NCBI RefSeq assembly: GCF_011250645.1
Contig: NZ_JAANNO010000002.1
Span: 203,483-267,482, forward strand
DNA: 64,000 nucleotides
Source of the DNA: Motilibacter aurantiacus
GTDB taxonomy: Bacteria > Actinomycetota > Actinomycetes > Motilibacterales > Motilibacteraceae
Reading direction: 5' to 3'
Made by a program: the position numbers and the translations under genes
The notes under the pieces: model-generated
What the model was told of the DNA's origin: nothing
What the model saw: only the letters and a program-made list of their open reading frames with translations
The model's database searches: none
In this document: positions 1-8,407 of the stretch, in pieces
How the letters are laid out: the number at the start of each line of letters is the position of its first letter
How positions within the stretch are numbered: position 1 is the stretch's first letter

Positions 1-1998
1 GGTCTTGACGACGGTGCCGAGGTAGCGCTCGCCGATCTCGGGCATCGTCGGGTTGGCGATGCCGTTGATCGTCTGGCGCGCGGCCTCGGCGGACGGGCCG
101 TCGACGGCGCCGATGTAGATCGTGCCGTCGTCCTCGATCGTGATCTCGGCGCCGGTCTCGTCCTGGATCTGGTTGATCATCTTGCCCTTCGGGCCGATGA
201 CCTCGCCGATCTTGTCCACCGGGATCTTGACGGTGATGATGCGCGGCGCGAACGGCGACATCTCGTCCGGGACGTCGATGGCCTCGTTCATCACGTCGAG
301 GATGTGCAGCCGGGCCTCGCGGGCCTGGGTCAGCGCACCCGCGAGCACCGACGCGGGGATGCCGTCGAGCTTGGTGTCCAGCTGGATCGCCGTCACGAAC
401 TCCTTGGTGCCGGCCACCTTGAAGTCCATGTCGCCGAACGCGTCCTCGGCGCCGAGGATGTCGGTGAGCGCGGCGTACTCGGTCTTGCCGTCGACCTCGT
501 CCGAGACCAGGCCCATCGCGATGCCCGCGACCGGCGCCTTGAGCGGCACACCGGCGTTGAGCAGCGACATCGTCGAGGCGCAGACCGAGCCCATCGACGT
601 CGAGCCGTTGGAGCCGAGCGCCTCGGACACCTGGCGGATCGCGTAGGGGAACTCCTCGCGCGTCGGCAGCACCGGCACGAGCGCCCGCTCGGCGAGCGCG
701 CCGTGGCCGATCTCGCGGCGCTTGGGCGAGCCCACGCGCCCCGTCTCACCCGTGCTGTACGGCGGGAAGTTGTAGTTGTGCATGTAGCGCTTGCGCGTCT
801 CGGGCGAGAGCGTGTCCAGCTGCTGCTCCATGCGGAGCATGTTCAGCGTCGTGACCCCCAGGATCTGGGTCTCGCCGCGCTCGAAGAGCGCCGAGCCGTG
901 CACGCGCGGGAGGACCTCGACCTCGGCCGAGAGCTGCCGGATGTCGGCGAGCCCACGGCCGTCGATGCGGACCTTGTCGCGCAGGATGCGCTGGCGGACG
1001 AGCTTCTTGGTCAGCGACCGGTAGGCCCCGGACAGCTCCTTCTCGCGGCCCGCGAACTGCTCGCCGAGGCGCTCGCTGACGAGCCCCTTGACCCGGTCGA
1101 GCTCGGCCTCGCGCTCCTGCTTGCCGGCGATCGTCAGCGCGGCGGAGAGCTCCTCGGTCACCGCGCCCTCGACGGCCTCGAAGGCGTCGGGCTGGTAGTC
1201 CGGGTAGAGCGGGAACTCGCGCGTCTCCTTGGCGGCCTTGGCGGCGACCTCGGACTGCGCCTCGCACAGCGTGCGGATGAAGGGCTTGGCGGCCTCGAGG
1301 CCCTCGGCGACGATCTCCTCGGTGGGAGCGCCCTGGCCCTCCTCCTTGACCAGGCGCCAGGCCTGGTCGGTGGCCTCGGCCTCGACCATCATGATCGCGA
1401 CATCTGCCGAGGCACCGTCACCGACGACGCGGCCGGCGACGACCATGTCGAACACGGCGCCGGCGAGCTGCTCGTGCGTCGGGAACGCGACCCACTGGCC
1501 CTCGATGAGGGCAACGCGGGTGGCGCCGATCGGGCCGCTGAAGGGCAGGCCGGCCAGCTGGGTCGACAGCGACGCGGCGTTGATCGCCACGACGTCGTAG
1601 AGGTCGTTCGGGTTGAGCGCCATGACCGTGACGACGACCTGGATCTCGTTGCGCAGGCCCTTGACGAAGGACGGGCGCAGCGGCCGGTCGATGAGGCGGC
1701 AGGTGAGGATCGCGTCCTCGCTGGGGCGGCCCTCCCGGCGGAAGAACGAGCCGGGGATGCGGCCCGCGGCGTACATCCGCTCCTCGACGTCGACGGTGAG
1801 CGGGAAGAAGTCGAACTGCTCCTTCGGGCTCTTGGACGCGGTCGTCGCCGAGAGCAGCATCGTCTCTTCGTCGAGGTACGCCACGGCGGAGCCGGCGGCC
1901 TGGCGGGCGAGGCGCCCGGTCTCGAACCGGACGGTGCGCTTGCCGAAGCGGCCGTTGTCGATGACGGCGGTGGCCGTCGTGATGTCGGAACCCTCCAC
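1..1998 (-). CDS. pnp: polyribonucleotide nucleotidyltransferase (PNPase), 3' end outside window
   Basis: Phosphorolytic 3'-5' exoribonuclease of RNA turnover; in actinomycetes it also acts in guanosine pentaphosphate metabolism. The first 666 codons are present in one open frame running off the window edge. Two RNase PH-like halves are visible, followed by a KH domain (about residues 590-650, with the loop GPKGKM at 602-607). The S1 domain begins at the edge ([11 protein letters not shown]) and is otherwise missing from the window. The GTG start at 1998 is supported by a strong AGGAGG a few bases upstream. It lies downstream of rpsO on the same strand, the classic rpsO-pnp pair, separated by a large hairpin. 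Confidence 0.97.
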   Translation of the reverse strand, partial: MEGSDITTATAVIDNGRFGKRTVRFETGRLARQAAGSAVAYLDEETMLLSATTASKSPKEQFDFFPLTVDVEERMYAAGRIPGSFFRREGRPSEDAILTCRLIDRPLRPSFVKGLRNEIQVVVTVMALNPNDLYDVVAINAASLSTQLAGLPFSGPIGATRVALIEGQWVAFPTHEQLAGAVFDMVVAGRVVGDGASADVAIMMVEAEATDQAWRLVKEEGQGAPTEEIVAEGLEAAKPFIRTLCEAQSEVAAKAAKETREFPLYPDYQPDAFEAVEGAVTEELSAALTIAGKQEREAELDRVKGLVSERLGEQFAGREKELSGAYRSLTKKLVRQRILRDKVRIDGRGLADIRQLSAEVEVLPRVHGSALFERGETQILGVTTLNMLRMEQQLDTLSPETRKRYMHNYNFPPYSTGETGRVGSPKRREIGHGALAERALVPVLPTREEFPYAIRQVSEALGSNGSTSMGSVCASTMSLLNAGVPLKAPVAGIAMGLVSDEVDGKTEYAALTDILGAEDAFGDMDFKVAGTKEFVTAIQLDTKLDGIPASVLAGALTQAREARLHILDVMNEAIDVPDEMSPFAPRIITVKIPVDKIGEVIGPKGKMINQIQDETGAEITIEDDGTIYIGAVDGPSAEAARQTINGIANPTMPEIGERYLGTVVKT

Positions 1999-2173
1999 GG
2001 GTCCTCCTGTTCGTGTGGGGAGCAGGAGGCACGGAAGGTGTCGGGGGCCGGTCTTCGAGAGAAGCGCCCGGAGCTGCTCTGCCGCTCCGGAGGCCACTAC
2101 CGAGGACCGACGTCGACGTCCTCGTCGTGCGTCCCGCCCACGGGCTGGGCGTTGGGGGTGCGCTCGCGGGGTC

Positions 2174-2225
2174 GGCCCCGCGAAGCAGCGAGGGGAGCGA
2201 CCGGATGGCCACTCCCCTCGGGGCC
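2174..2225 (-). terminator. rpsO-pnp intergenic stem-loop
   Basis: Outer arms GGCCCCG (2174-2180) and CGGGGCC (2219-2225) and inner arms AGGGGAG (2191-2197) and CTCCCCT (2212-2218) fold into one large hairpin. It starts one base after the rpsO stop codon. No U-tract follows. By analogy with enterobacterial rpsO-pnp it may be an attenuator or an RNase III processing site for PNPase autocontrol; that role is inferred. Confidence 0.6.
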
Positions 2226-2226
2226 G

Positions 2227-2496
2227 CTATCGGCGCAGGCCGAGCCGCTCGATGAGCGAGCGGTAGCGGTTGATGTCCTTCTTCGCCAGGTACTGCAGCA
2301 GGCGGCGGCGACGGCCGACCAGGAGCAGCAGGCCACGGCGGCTGTGGTGGTCGTGCTTGTGGGTCTTGAGGTGCTCCGTGAGGTCACGGATGCGCTGGCT
2401 GAGCAGCGCCACCTGGGCCTCCGGCGAGCCGGTGTCGCCCGGCGTCAGGGAGTACTCGTCGAGGATCTTCTTCTTCGTCGCTGCGTCGAGGGACAC
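2227..2496 (-). CDS. rpsO: 30S ribosomal protein S15
   Basis: Primary 16S rRNA-binding protein of the small subunit. The product is 89 residues, the usual length. It contains the family core [17 protein letters not shown] and [11 protein letters not shown] and ends [13 protein letters not shown]. The GTG start at 2496 (V-S-L-D-A-A-T) has GGAAGGAG seven to eight bases upstream; the frame stays open farther upstream but has no family similarity there. It sits directly upstream of pnp, from which a large hairpin separates it. Confidence 0.97.
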   Translation of the reverse strand: MSLDAATKKKILDEYSLTPGDTGSPEAQVALLSQRIRDLTEHLKTHKHDHHSRRGLLLLVGRRRRLLQYLAKKDINRYRSLIERLGLRR

Positions 2497-2626
2497 AGGG
2501 CTCCTTCCGGGGGTTCGCTGCGCGGTGCCCCGGGCTGATCCTTCGGGGCGCTCTCGAGTCCGCGGCCGGTTCACACGGCAACTTCGAGGCTACCAGCCGG
2601 TGACCGTGCGTCCCGCCACCGGCCGC

Positions 2627-3580
2627 TCAGCGCAGCAGCTCGCGCACCCGGTCGACGTCGAGCGCCATCTGCGCGACCAGCTCCTCGACTCCGGCGAACT
2701 TCTCGGTGTCGCGGACCCGGCCCACGAAGTCGACGGCCACGTGCTCGCCGTACAGGTCGAGGTCGGTCCGGTCCAGGACGTACGCCTCCACCCGGCGCTT
2801 CTCGCCGCCGAACGTGGGGTTGGTGCCGATGGAGATCGCGGCGGGCAGCCGGGTCTCGCCCTCGGCGGAGAGGTTGTGCGGGAGCCCGCGGACCAGCCAG
2901 CCGGCGTAGACGCCGTCGGCCGGCACCACGGTGCGCGCCGGCACGTCGAGGTTGGCCGTCGGGTAGCCGAGCTCGCGGCCCCGCTTGTCCCCGTGGACGA
3001 CGACGCCCTCCACCCGGTGCGGCCGGTCGAGCGCGCGCGCCGCCGCCTCCACCTCGCCGAGCGCGACCCGGTCGCGGACGAAGGTGGAGGACCAGCGGTG
3101 GCCCGCCTCCTCCACCAGGCCGACCGGGCAGACGGTGAACCCGGACCTCGCGCCCAGGGTCGACAGCAGCGCGGCGTCGCCCGCGGCCTTGTGCCCGAAC
3201 CGGAAGTCCGCCCCCACCACGACCTCCGCGGCGTGCAGCGCGTCGACCAGCACGCGCCCGACGAACTGCTCCGGGGACCAGGAGGCCAGCTCGGCGTCGA
3301 AGGGCAGGACGCACACCGCGTCCACGCCGAGGTCGCCGAGCAGGGCGGCCCGGTGCGCGACGGTCGTCAGCTGCTTGGGCGCGATCTGCGGGCGCAGCAC
3401 GTCCAGCGGGTGCGGGTCGAAGGTCACCACGACCGCCGGGATGTGCGCCGAACGGCTGCGGGCGACCGCCCGGCCGACCACGGCGCGGTGGCCGCGGTGC
3501 ACGCCGTCGAAGACACCGATGGAGACGACCGAAGGGCCCCAGTCGGAGGGGATCGCTCCGAGCCCATGCCAGACCTGCAC
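2627..3580 (-). CDS. ribF: bifunctional riboflavin kinase / FAD synthetase
   Basis: Converts riboflavin to FMN and FMN to FAD in the cytoplasm. The 317-residue length is typical. The N-terminal adenylyltransferase domain shows GVFDGVHRGH (22-31), a nucleotidyltransferase HxGH-type signature. The C-terminal kinase domain shows GRELGYPTANLD (201-212), which binds flavin and Mg-ATP. The start is GTG with only a weak upstream purine stretch. It follows truB on the same strand 45 bp away, the standard actinobacterial truB-ribF arrangement. Confidence 0.96.
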   Translation of the reverse strand: MQVWHGLGAIPSDWGPSVVSIGVFDGVHRGHRAVVGRAVARSRSAHIPAVVVTFDPHPLDVLRPQIAPKQLTTVAHRAALLGDLGVDAVCVLPFDAELASWSPEQFVGRVLVDALHAAEVVVGADFRFGHKAAGDAALLSTLGARSGFTVCPVGLVEEAGHRWSSTFVRDRVALGEVEAAARALDRPHRVEGVVVHGDKRGRELGYPTANLDVPARTVVPADGVYAGWLVRGLPHNLSAEGETRLPAAISIGTNPTFGGEKRRVEAYVLDRTDLDLYGEHVAVDFVGRVRDTEKFAGVEELVAQMALDVDRVRELLR

Positions 3581-3625
3581 GCGGTGCAGCCTGCCAGACG
3601 CCCCGCGCGCGCCCGGCGGGCCGGG

Positions 3626-4519
3626 TCAGGCGGCCGCGAACACCGCGAGCGGCCTGGCGCGCCCGCCGCGCTCCTCGACCAGGGCCAGGAAGGCGCCGTC
3701 CGGGCCGAAGACCGCCACCGGCCCCGCCGTGCCCTCGGCCGGGAGCAGCGCGCCGTGGGCGAGCCGGGCCGCGTCCTCCGCGCCGACCTCACGGCGGGGG
3801 AAGGCACGCCCCGCGGCGGCGGCCATCGGCAGGACGTCCACCTGCTCCTCGAGCTTCTCGAGGGTGCGGGCGTCCTCAAGCGTCCACGGGCCGACGCGGG
3901 TGCGCCGCAGCATCGTCAGGTGGCCGCCCACCCCGAGCGCGCGTCCGAGGTCGCGGGCCAGGGCGCGGACGTACGTGCCGCTGGTGCACGCGACCTCGAC
4001 GTCGAGGTCGAGCAGCGCCCCGTCGTCCGAGCGCCGGGACTCCCCCACGACGAACGCGGACACGGTGACGGGCCGCGCGGCGAGCTGGACCTCCTCGCCC
4101 GCCCGGGCCAGCGCGTACGCCCGCTTGCCGTTGACCTTGATCGCGCTGACCGAGCTGGGGACCTGCTCGATGTCACCGGTGAGCGCCGCGACGGCCTCAA
4201 GGAGCGTCTCGGCCGGCACGTCCCCGGCCGGGGCGCCGCCGGCCGGCTCGCCCTCCGCGTCGTCGGTGGTGGTCGCCTGCCCCAGCCGGACCGTCGCCGA
4301 GTACGCCTTGTCGGCCCCCGCGAGGTGGCCGAGCAGGCGCGTGGCCCGCCCCACGCCCAGCACGAGCACGCCCGTGGCCATCGGGTCCAGCGTGCCGGCG
4401 TGCCCGACGCGGCGGGTCCCGGCGAGCCGGCGCATGCGGCCCACGACGTCGTGCGACGTCCAGCCGCCGGGCTTGTCGACGACGACGATGCCCTCGGGCG
4501 CGGTCTCGGTCACGGGCAC
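3626..4519 (-). CDS. truB: tRNA pseudouridine(55) synthase TruB
   Basis: Isomerises U55 in the T-loop of tRNAs. The 297-residue protein has the catalytic motif GHAGTLDPMATG with the nucleophile Asp at residue 45, and the conserved VVDKPGGWTSHDVV before it. The C-terminal part (about 220-297) fits a TruB C-terminal/PUA-like domain. The GTG start at 4519 has a weak ribosome binding site; a second in-frame GTG two codons later is possible. It lies upstream of ribF. Confidence 0.96.
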   Translation of the reverse strand: MPVTETAPEGIVVVDKPGGWTSHDVVGRMRRLAGTRRVGHAGTLDPMATGVLVLGVGRATRLLGHLAGADKAYSATVRLGQATTTDDAEGEPAGGAPAGDVPAETLLEAVAALTGDIEQVPSSVSAIKVNGKRAYALARAGEEVQLAARPVTVSAFVVGESRRSDDGALLDLDVEVACTSGTYVRALARDLGRALGVGGHLTMLRRTRVGPWTLEDARTLEKLEEQVDVLPMAAAAGRAFPRREVGAEDAARLAHGALLPAEGTAGPVAVFGPDGAFLALVEERGGRARPLAVFAAA

Positions 4520-4565
4520 ATTGTCGCCTGCACGTGACCGAGTCCTGGTGCGGGCCGCGTCGAGG

Positions 4566-5861
4566 TCAGGGCGAGTCGACCTTGCCCCCGCGCGAGGCGC
4601 GGACGAGGATCCCGCCGCCGCCGCTGCCGAGGCCGAAGTTGTAGACCCAGTCGGTCAGCGTCTTGAGCCGGTTGCGGAAGCCGACCAGGTAGACGATGTG
4701 CACGCCGGCCCAGAGCGCCCAGGCCGGGAAGCCCTTCGCCTTGATCCGCTTGCCGCTGCTGCCGGGCAACGGCAGCTCCGCGACGGCGTCGCCCTTGGCG
4801 ATGACGGCCAGGATCCCCTTGTCGAAGTACTCGAACGGCGCAGGCTGCTGGCCGGCGACGAGCTTGGCGATCTGCTTGCCGGTGTGCTTGCCCTGCTGGA
4901 TGGCGTTGGGCGCCACCAGCGGGAACGGGCGGGCGCCCTCGGGCCGCTTCGGGGAGGCGATGTCGCCGATGGCGAAGACGTTGTCCCGGCCCGGCACCCG
5001 CAGGTCCGGCTCGACGACGATCGAGCCGCCGCGCCCGAGCTCGAGGCCGAGCTTGCGGCCCAGCGGGCTGGCCTGCACGCCCGCGCCCCACACGACGGTG
5101 CGCGTCTCGATGCGCTGGCCGTCGCTGAGCTCGACGCCCTTCTCGTCCGCCGACTTCACCGAGGTGTTGAGCAGGATCTCGACGCCGCGTTTGCGCAGGT
5201 CCTTGAGCGTCTGCTCACCGGACTGCTCGCTGAACGTGTTGAGCAGCCGGGGCATCATCTCGACCAGGACCACCCGCAGGTCCACCTCGCCGCCGATGTG
5301 GTGGCAGCTCATCTCGGCGAGCGAGCCGGCCGTCTCCACGCCGGTGGGGCCGCCGCCGACCACGACCACCGTCTCGTGCGAGCGGTCCGAGCTCCGGTCC
5401 CGCGCCGCCTGCTCGATCTCCTCGAGCAGGTGCAGCCGGAGGCGTACGGCGTCGCTCATCGTGTAGAGCGGGTACGCGTGCTCGTCCATTCCGGGGATGC
5501 CGAAGAAATTGGTCGTCGCGCCCGCGGCGAGCACCAGGTAGTCGTAGGGGACGGTCGTCCCGTCCGTGAGCTCGACCGTCTGCGTGTCCCACTCGACGCC
5601 GGAGACCTCTCCGACCCGCACCTTGACGTTCTTCTGCCGACGGAAGATCGTCCGGATCGTGGAGCCGACCTGCTCCGGCGGCAGGTAGGAGGTCGCCACC
5701 TGATAGAGCAGCGGCTGGAAGGTGTGGAAGTTGTTCCGGTCGATGATCGTGATGTCGACCGGGGCGCCGCGCAGCTCGTGGACCGCGTTGAGCCCGGCGA
5801 ACCCGGCTCCGATGACCACGACGTGGGGCCGCCCGGAGGCGTGGGGGAAGGCAGAGGTCAC
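4566..5861 (-). CDS. ndh: type II NADH:quinone dehydrogenase (NDH-2)
   Basis: Non-proton-pumping oxidation of NADH to the quinone pool at the membrane face. The 431-residue protein has the FAD-binding Rossmann motif VVVIGAGFAGL (14-24) and a second NADH-binding Rossmann motif VVVVGGGPTGVE (165-176), plus the FAD-contacting segment NVFAIGDIA. The C-terminal stretch WALWAGVHIVYLVGFRNRL is the amphipathic membrane-association region of the family. The GTG start at 5861 has GGGGAG ten bases upstream. It sits between truB and the nrnA-rbfA genes, and no neighbour is functionally related. Confidence 0.93.
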   Translation of the reverse strand: MTSAFPHASGRPHVVVIGAGFAGLNAVHELRGAPVDITIIDRNNFHTFQPLLYQVATSYLPPEQVGSTIRTIFRRQKNVKVRVGEVSGVEWDTQTVELTDGTTVPYDYLVLAAGATTNFFGIPGMDEHAYPLYTMSDAVRLRLHLLEEIEQAARDRSSDRSHETVVVVGGGPTGVETAGSLAEMSCHHIGGEVDLRVVLVEMMPRLLNTFSEQSGEQTLKDLRKRGVEILLNTSVKSADEKGVELSDGQRIETRTVVWGAGVQASPLGRKLGLELGRGGSIVVEPDLRVPGRDNVFAIGDIASPKRPEGARPFPLVAPNAIQQGKHTGKQIAKLVAGQQPAPFEYFDKGILAVIAKGDAVAELPLPGSSGKRIKAKGFPAWALWAGVHIVYLVGFRNRLKTLTDWVYNFGLGSGGGGILVRASRGGKVDSP

Positions 5862-6098
5862 CTTGGATCGACTCCCCGGTTGCTCGGTGCTTGTAACTCC
5901 CGGCCGACGATTCGGCCACGCCAGGCTGCACTACCGCTGGTGCGACGGCGTCACCGGCGCCCGCGTCGCCTCCGCTGGCACGGCACCGCCGCGGCCTGCG
6001 CGCGGCAGGCGCCTCGGGCTCGGCGGCCGTGGGCGAGCCGGCCGTCCGGCCGACGGAAGGGGGGCGGGCCCCGGCCGGCACCTGGGAGACTCGCCCGC

Positions 6099-6260
6099 AT
6101 GGCGTGGCTCTTCCTGGCCCTGACGGTGCTCTGGCTGGCGGCGACGGTAGTGCTCGTACGCCGGCTCGAGCTGTCGCCGGGGGCGCAGGCCGGCGCGATC
6201 GCCGCGGCGGGCGTGGGCTGCCTGGGCGGGCTGATCCTGGTGGTCGACAGCCTGGCCTGA
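6099..6260 (+). CDS. small two-span membrane protein, unknown function
   Basis: A 53-residue reading frame on the strand opposite its neighbours. It is MAWLFLALTVLWLAATVVLV, a short charged loop (RRLELSPGAQ), then a second hydrophobic Ala/Gly/Leu helix ending VDSLA. The two predicted helices cover roughly residues 2-20 and 29-50. A GGGAG lies about 13 bases before the ATG, a poor spacing. It is convergent with nrnA and divergent from ndh. No family is recognised; codon use fits the genome, so it is probably real but unproven. Confidence 0.5.
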   Translation: MAWLFLALTVLWLAATVVLVRRLELSPGAQAGAIAAAGVGCLGGLILVVDSLA

Positions 6261-6366
6261 GGGCCGGGTCAGCGGCCGGAGGCCGCGCGCAGCCGGCCCC
6301 GGTGGAGGACGTGCTGGTGCAGGGAGCCCGGGTGCAGGACGACGAGTGACGGCAGCCGCCCGGCCG

Positions 6367-7428
6367 TCAGAGCGCGGCCTCCAGAGCCTCGCGGACCCGC
6401 CCGAGCACATCGTCCGCGCTCCCGTGGGCGGTGAGCCCCGCTGCGGCCCGGTGACCGCCGCCGCCCAGCGACACCGCAGCGCGGGACACGTCGACCCGGC
6501 CCTTGGAGCGCAGCGAGACGCGCCAGGTGCCGGGGTCGTCCTCGTAGAGCACGCAGGCCACGTCGGCCTCCTCGGCCCGCCGCACGGTGTCGAGGACCGG
6601 CGTCACGTCGTCGACCGCGAGGCCGGCGTCCCGCCGGGCCTGCCCGGGGACGACCGCGGTCACGAGGCCGGCCCCGGCGAGCGCGTGCCCGTCGAGCACG
6701 ACCCGTTCCAGTGCCGCCCCGAGCACGGGCAGGAAGGATGCCGGCACGTCGTCGACCAGCGACCGGACGAGCGCCGAGTGGTCGAACCCGACGTCGAGCA
6801 GCCGTGCGGCGAAGCGCAGGGTGTCCGGCCGGGTGTTGGAGAACCGGAAGGACCCGGTGTCGGTGACGAGGCCGGCGTAGAGGCAGGCCGCGATGGCCGG
6901 CGTCAGCTCGACGCCGAGCGCGTCGATCAGCCCCGCCGCCAGCACGGTCGTCGCGGCCGCGGCGGGGTCGACGAGCCGGACCGCGGCGAACGGCTCGTGG
7001 CTGCTGTGGTGGTCGAAGGCCACCGCCACCTGCGAGCTGTCCAGGACCGGCGCGAGGACACCCAGCCGGTCGGCCCGGGCGCAGTCGAACGCGACCGTCA
7101 CCGCGCCGCTGGCGGCGAGCCGCGACGGGGGCACGAGGAAGCCGTCCTCCGGCCCGGCGCCGGGCAGCGCGCGCAGCGCACGCGGCACCTCGAACGGGTC
7201 GTCCCCCCAGGACACCTGGCAGGGGCGGCCCAGCTCGCGCAGCGCGTGGGCGACGGCCAGCGCCGAGCCGAGCGCGTCCGCGTCCGGGCTGACGTGCGCC
7301 AGGAGCACGACCGGGCCGGCCTCCCGCAGGAGGCCGGCCACCGTGCCGAGCACGTCGGCAGGCGTGCCGGGCGCCGCGGCCGCGCCGTTCCCGTCCGGCG
7401 GCGAGGCCCCTGGGCCGGGGGACGTCAA
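6367..7428 (-). CDS. nrnA: DHH/DHHA1 phosphoesterase, NrnA-type nanoRNase / pAp phosphatase
   Basis: Degrades 2-5 nt RNA fragments and dephosphorylates 3'-phosphoadenosine 5'-phosphate. The 353-residue protein has metal-binding motifs HVSPDADALGS (45-55) and the family DHH triad at 139-141 (AFDHHSSH), and a C-terminal DHHA1 substrate-binding loop GGGGHRAAAG (from 322). The TTG start at 7428 lies five bases after the rbfA stop, with GGAG eight bases before it, so it is probably coupled to rbfA. The rbfA-nrnA pairing is conserved in many Gram-positive bacteria. Residues 1-25 are low-complexity Pro/Gly/Ala. Confidence 0.92.
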   Translation of the reverse strand: MTSPGPGASPPDGNGAAAAPGTPADVLGTVAGLLREAGPVVLLAHVSPDADALGSALAVAHALRELGRPCQVSWGDDPFEVPRALRALPGAGPEDGFLVPPSRLAASGAVTVAFDCARADRLGVLAPVLDSSQVAVAFDHHSSHEPFAAVRLVDPAAAATTVLAAGLIDALGVELTPAIAACLYAGLVTDTGSFRFSNTRPDTLRFAARLLDVGFDHSALVRSLVDDVPASFLPVLGAALERVVLDGHALAGAGLVTAVVPGQARRDAGLAVDDVTPVLDTVRRAEEADVACVLYEDDPGTWRVSLRSKGRVDVSRAAVSLGGGGHRAAAGLTAHGSADDVLGRVREALEAAL

Positions 7429-7433
7429 GGCCG

Positions 7434-7868
7434 CTACTCCGCGTCCTCGTCGTCCTTGGTCCGGTACGCGTCCGGCCCCGCGGCGTAGGTCGCCCCGGCG
7501 GCGACCCGGGACACCTCGGCGTCCGCCGCGGCGGCGCGGGCCAGCAGGTCCTCGATGTGCTTGGCGTTCTCCGGGATGGCGTCCGCGGTGAAGGTGAGGG
7601 TCGGGGTGTGCCGGACGCCGGTCTGCCGGCCGACCTCGCTGCGCAGCACGCCCTTGGCGCTCTCCAGCGCCGCCGCCGTCGCCGCCCGCTCCTCGTCCGA
7701 CCCGTAGACCGTGTAGAAGATCTCCGCCTGCTGGAGGTCGCCGGTCATCCGGACGTCGGTCACGGTCACGAACCCGAGGCGCGGGTCCTTGACCCGGGTC
7801 TCGAGCATCTCCGCGACGATCACTCGGATGCGGTCACCAAGCTTGCGCGCACGTGCCGCGTCAACCAT
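7434..7868 (-). CDS. rbfA: ribosome-binding factor A
   Basis: KH-like assembly factor that binds the 16S 5' helix during late 30S maturation. The 144-residue protein shows [27 protein letters not shown] near the start and the typical [20 protein letters not shown] helix-strand core. The ATG at 7868 has AGGAAGGAG well placed upstream. It lies between the DUF503 gene and nrnA in the usual infB-DUF503-rbfA order. The last 25 residues are an acidic tail. Confidence 0.96.
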   Translation of the reverse strand: MVDAARARKLGDRIRVIVAEMLETRVKDPRLGFVTVTDVRMTGDLQQAEIFYTVYGSDEERAATAAALESAKGVLRSEVGRQTGVRHTPTLTFTADAIPENAKHIEDLLARAAAADAEVSRVAAGATYAAGPDAYRTKDDEDAE

Positions 7869-7925
7869 GGCCGGGCTCCTTCCTGAAGGCTCTTCCGTGG
7901 GTCGAAGAGAACCGGTCTGACAGGG

Positions 7926-8258
7926 TCAGCCGCCGTCGGGGTACGCGTCCTCGACGGCGGCCAGGTCGTCCTCGGGGCGCAGGACGCGGTGCTGGGCGGA
8001 GAGCAGGTCGACCTCGGGCCGGCCGGCCACGAGCCGCTCGCAGGACTCGAGCACCTCGCGGCAGTGGCGCGCGTCCGCCGCCACCACGGCGACGCCGACG
8101 ACCGCCCGCCGGTGCAGGTCCAGCGCACCGGCCTCGGCCACCGAGACCCCGAACTTGCGGGCCAGCTCGGCGACGATGGGCCGCACGACCGAGCGCTTGG
8201 CCTTGAGCGAGTGGACGTCACCGAGCAGCAGGTCCAGGCGGAGCGTTCCGACGAACAC
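7926..8258 (-). CDS. DUF503 (YlxP-like) protein
   Basis: A 110-residue conserved protein invariably found between infB and rbfA. The family core is visible: VGTLRLDLLLGDVHSLKAKRSVVRPI at the N-terminus and VSVAEAGALDLHRRAVVGVAVVAAD in the middle. The fold is small and alpha/beta. Its role is thought to be in ribosome biogenesis or RNA binding, but no activity is established. The start is GTG with GGGGAGG close upstream. A perfect 11-bp inverted repeat lies in its leader. Confidence 0.92.
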   Translation of the reverse strand: MFVGTLRLDLLLGDVHSLKAKRSVVRPIVAELARKFGVSVAEAGALDLHRRAVVGVAVVAADARHCREVLESCERLVAGRPEVDLLSAQHRVLRPEDDLAAVEDAYPDGG

Positions 8259-8288
8259 GGCCTCCCCCTCCCCTCCCGTGAAAGACGA

Positions 8289-8330
8289 CAGTCCACCAGT
8301 GGGCCGGGTTCTCCGCCTGCTGGTGGACTG
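8289..8330 (-). promoter_or_regulatory. 11-bp inverted repeat in the DUF503 leader
   Basis: CAGTCCACCAG (8289-8299) and CTGGTGGACTG (8320-8330) form a perfect inverted repeat with a 20-nt loop. It lies between the infB terminator and the DUF503 start codon, 31 bp from the start. It could be an mRNA leader hairpin or a protein-binding operator; the sequence does not decide between these. Confidence 0.45.
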
Positions 8331-8358
8331 ACGATCATGCCCTCTGACGCGCCGGGTG

Positions 8359-8394
8359 ATGCGGAGGCCGCCCGCTGGCGGGCGGCCTCCGCAT
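8359..8394 (-). terminator. infB transcription terminator
   Basis: A near-continuous GC-rich palindrome 14 bp past the infB stop codon. The arms 8359-8375 and 8378-8394 are perfectly complementary and the loop is CTGG or smaller. There is no U-tract, as is common for actinobacterial terminators. It implies that DUF503-rbfA-nrnA is a separate transcription unit or relies on readthrough. Confidence 0.75.
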
Positions 8395-8407
8395 CCTGGC
8401 CGGAGCC

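Noticed and set aside
304..4537. Long plus-strand open frames across pnp, rpsO, ribF and truB
   Set aside because: They are antisense to recognised genes, have Arg/Asp/Gly/His-skewed composition typical of GC-rich shadow frames and show no domain.
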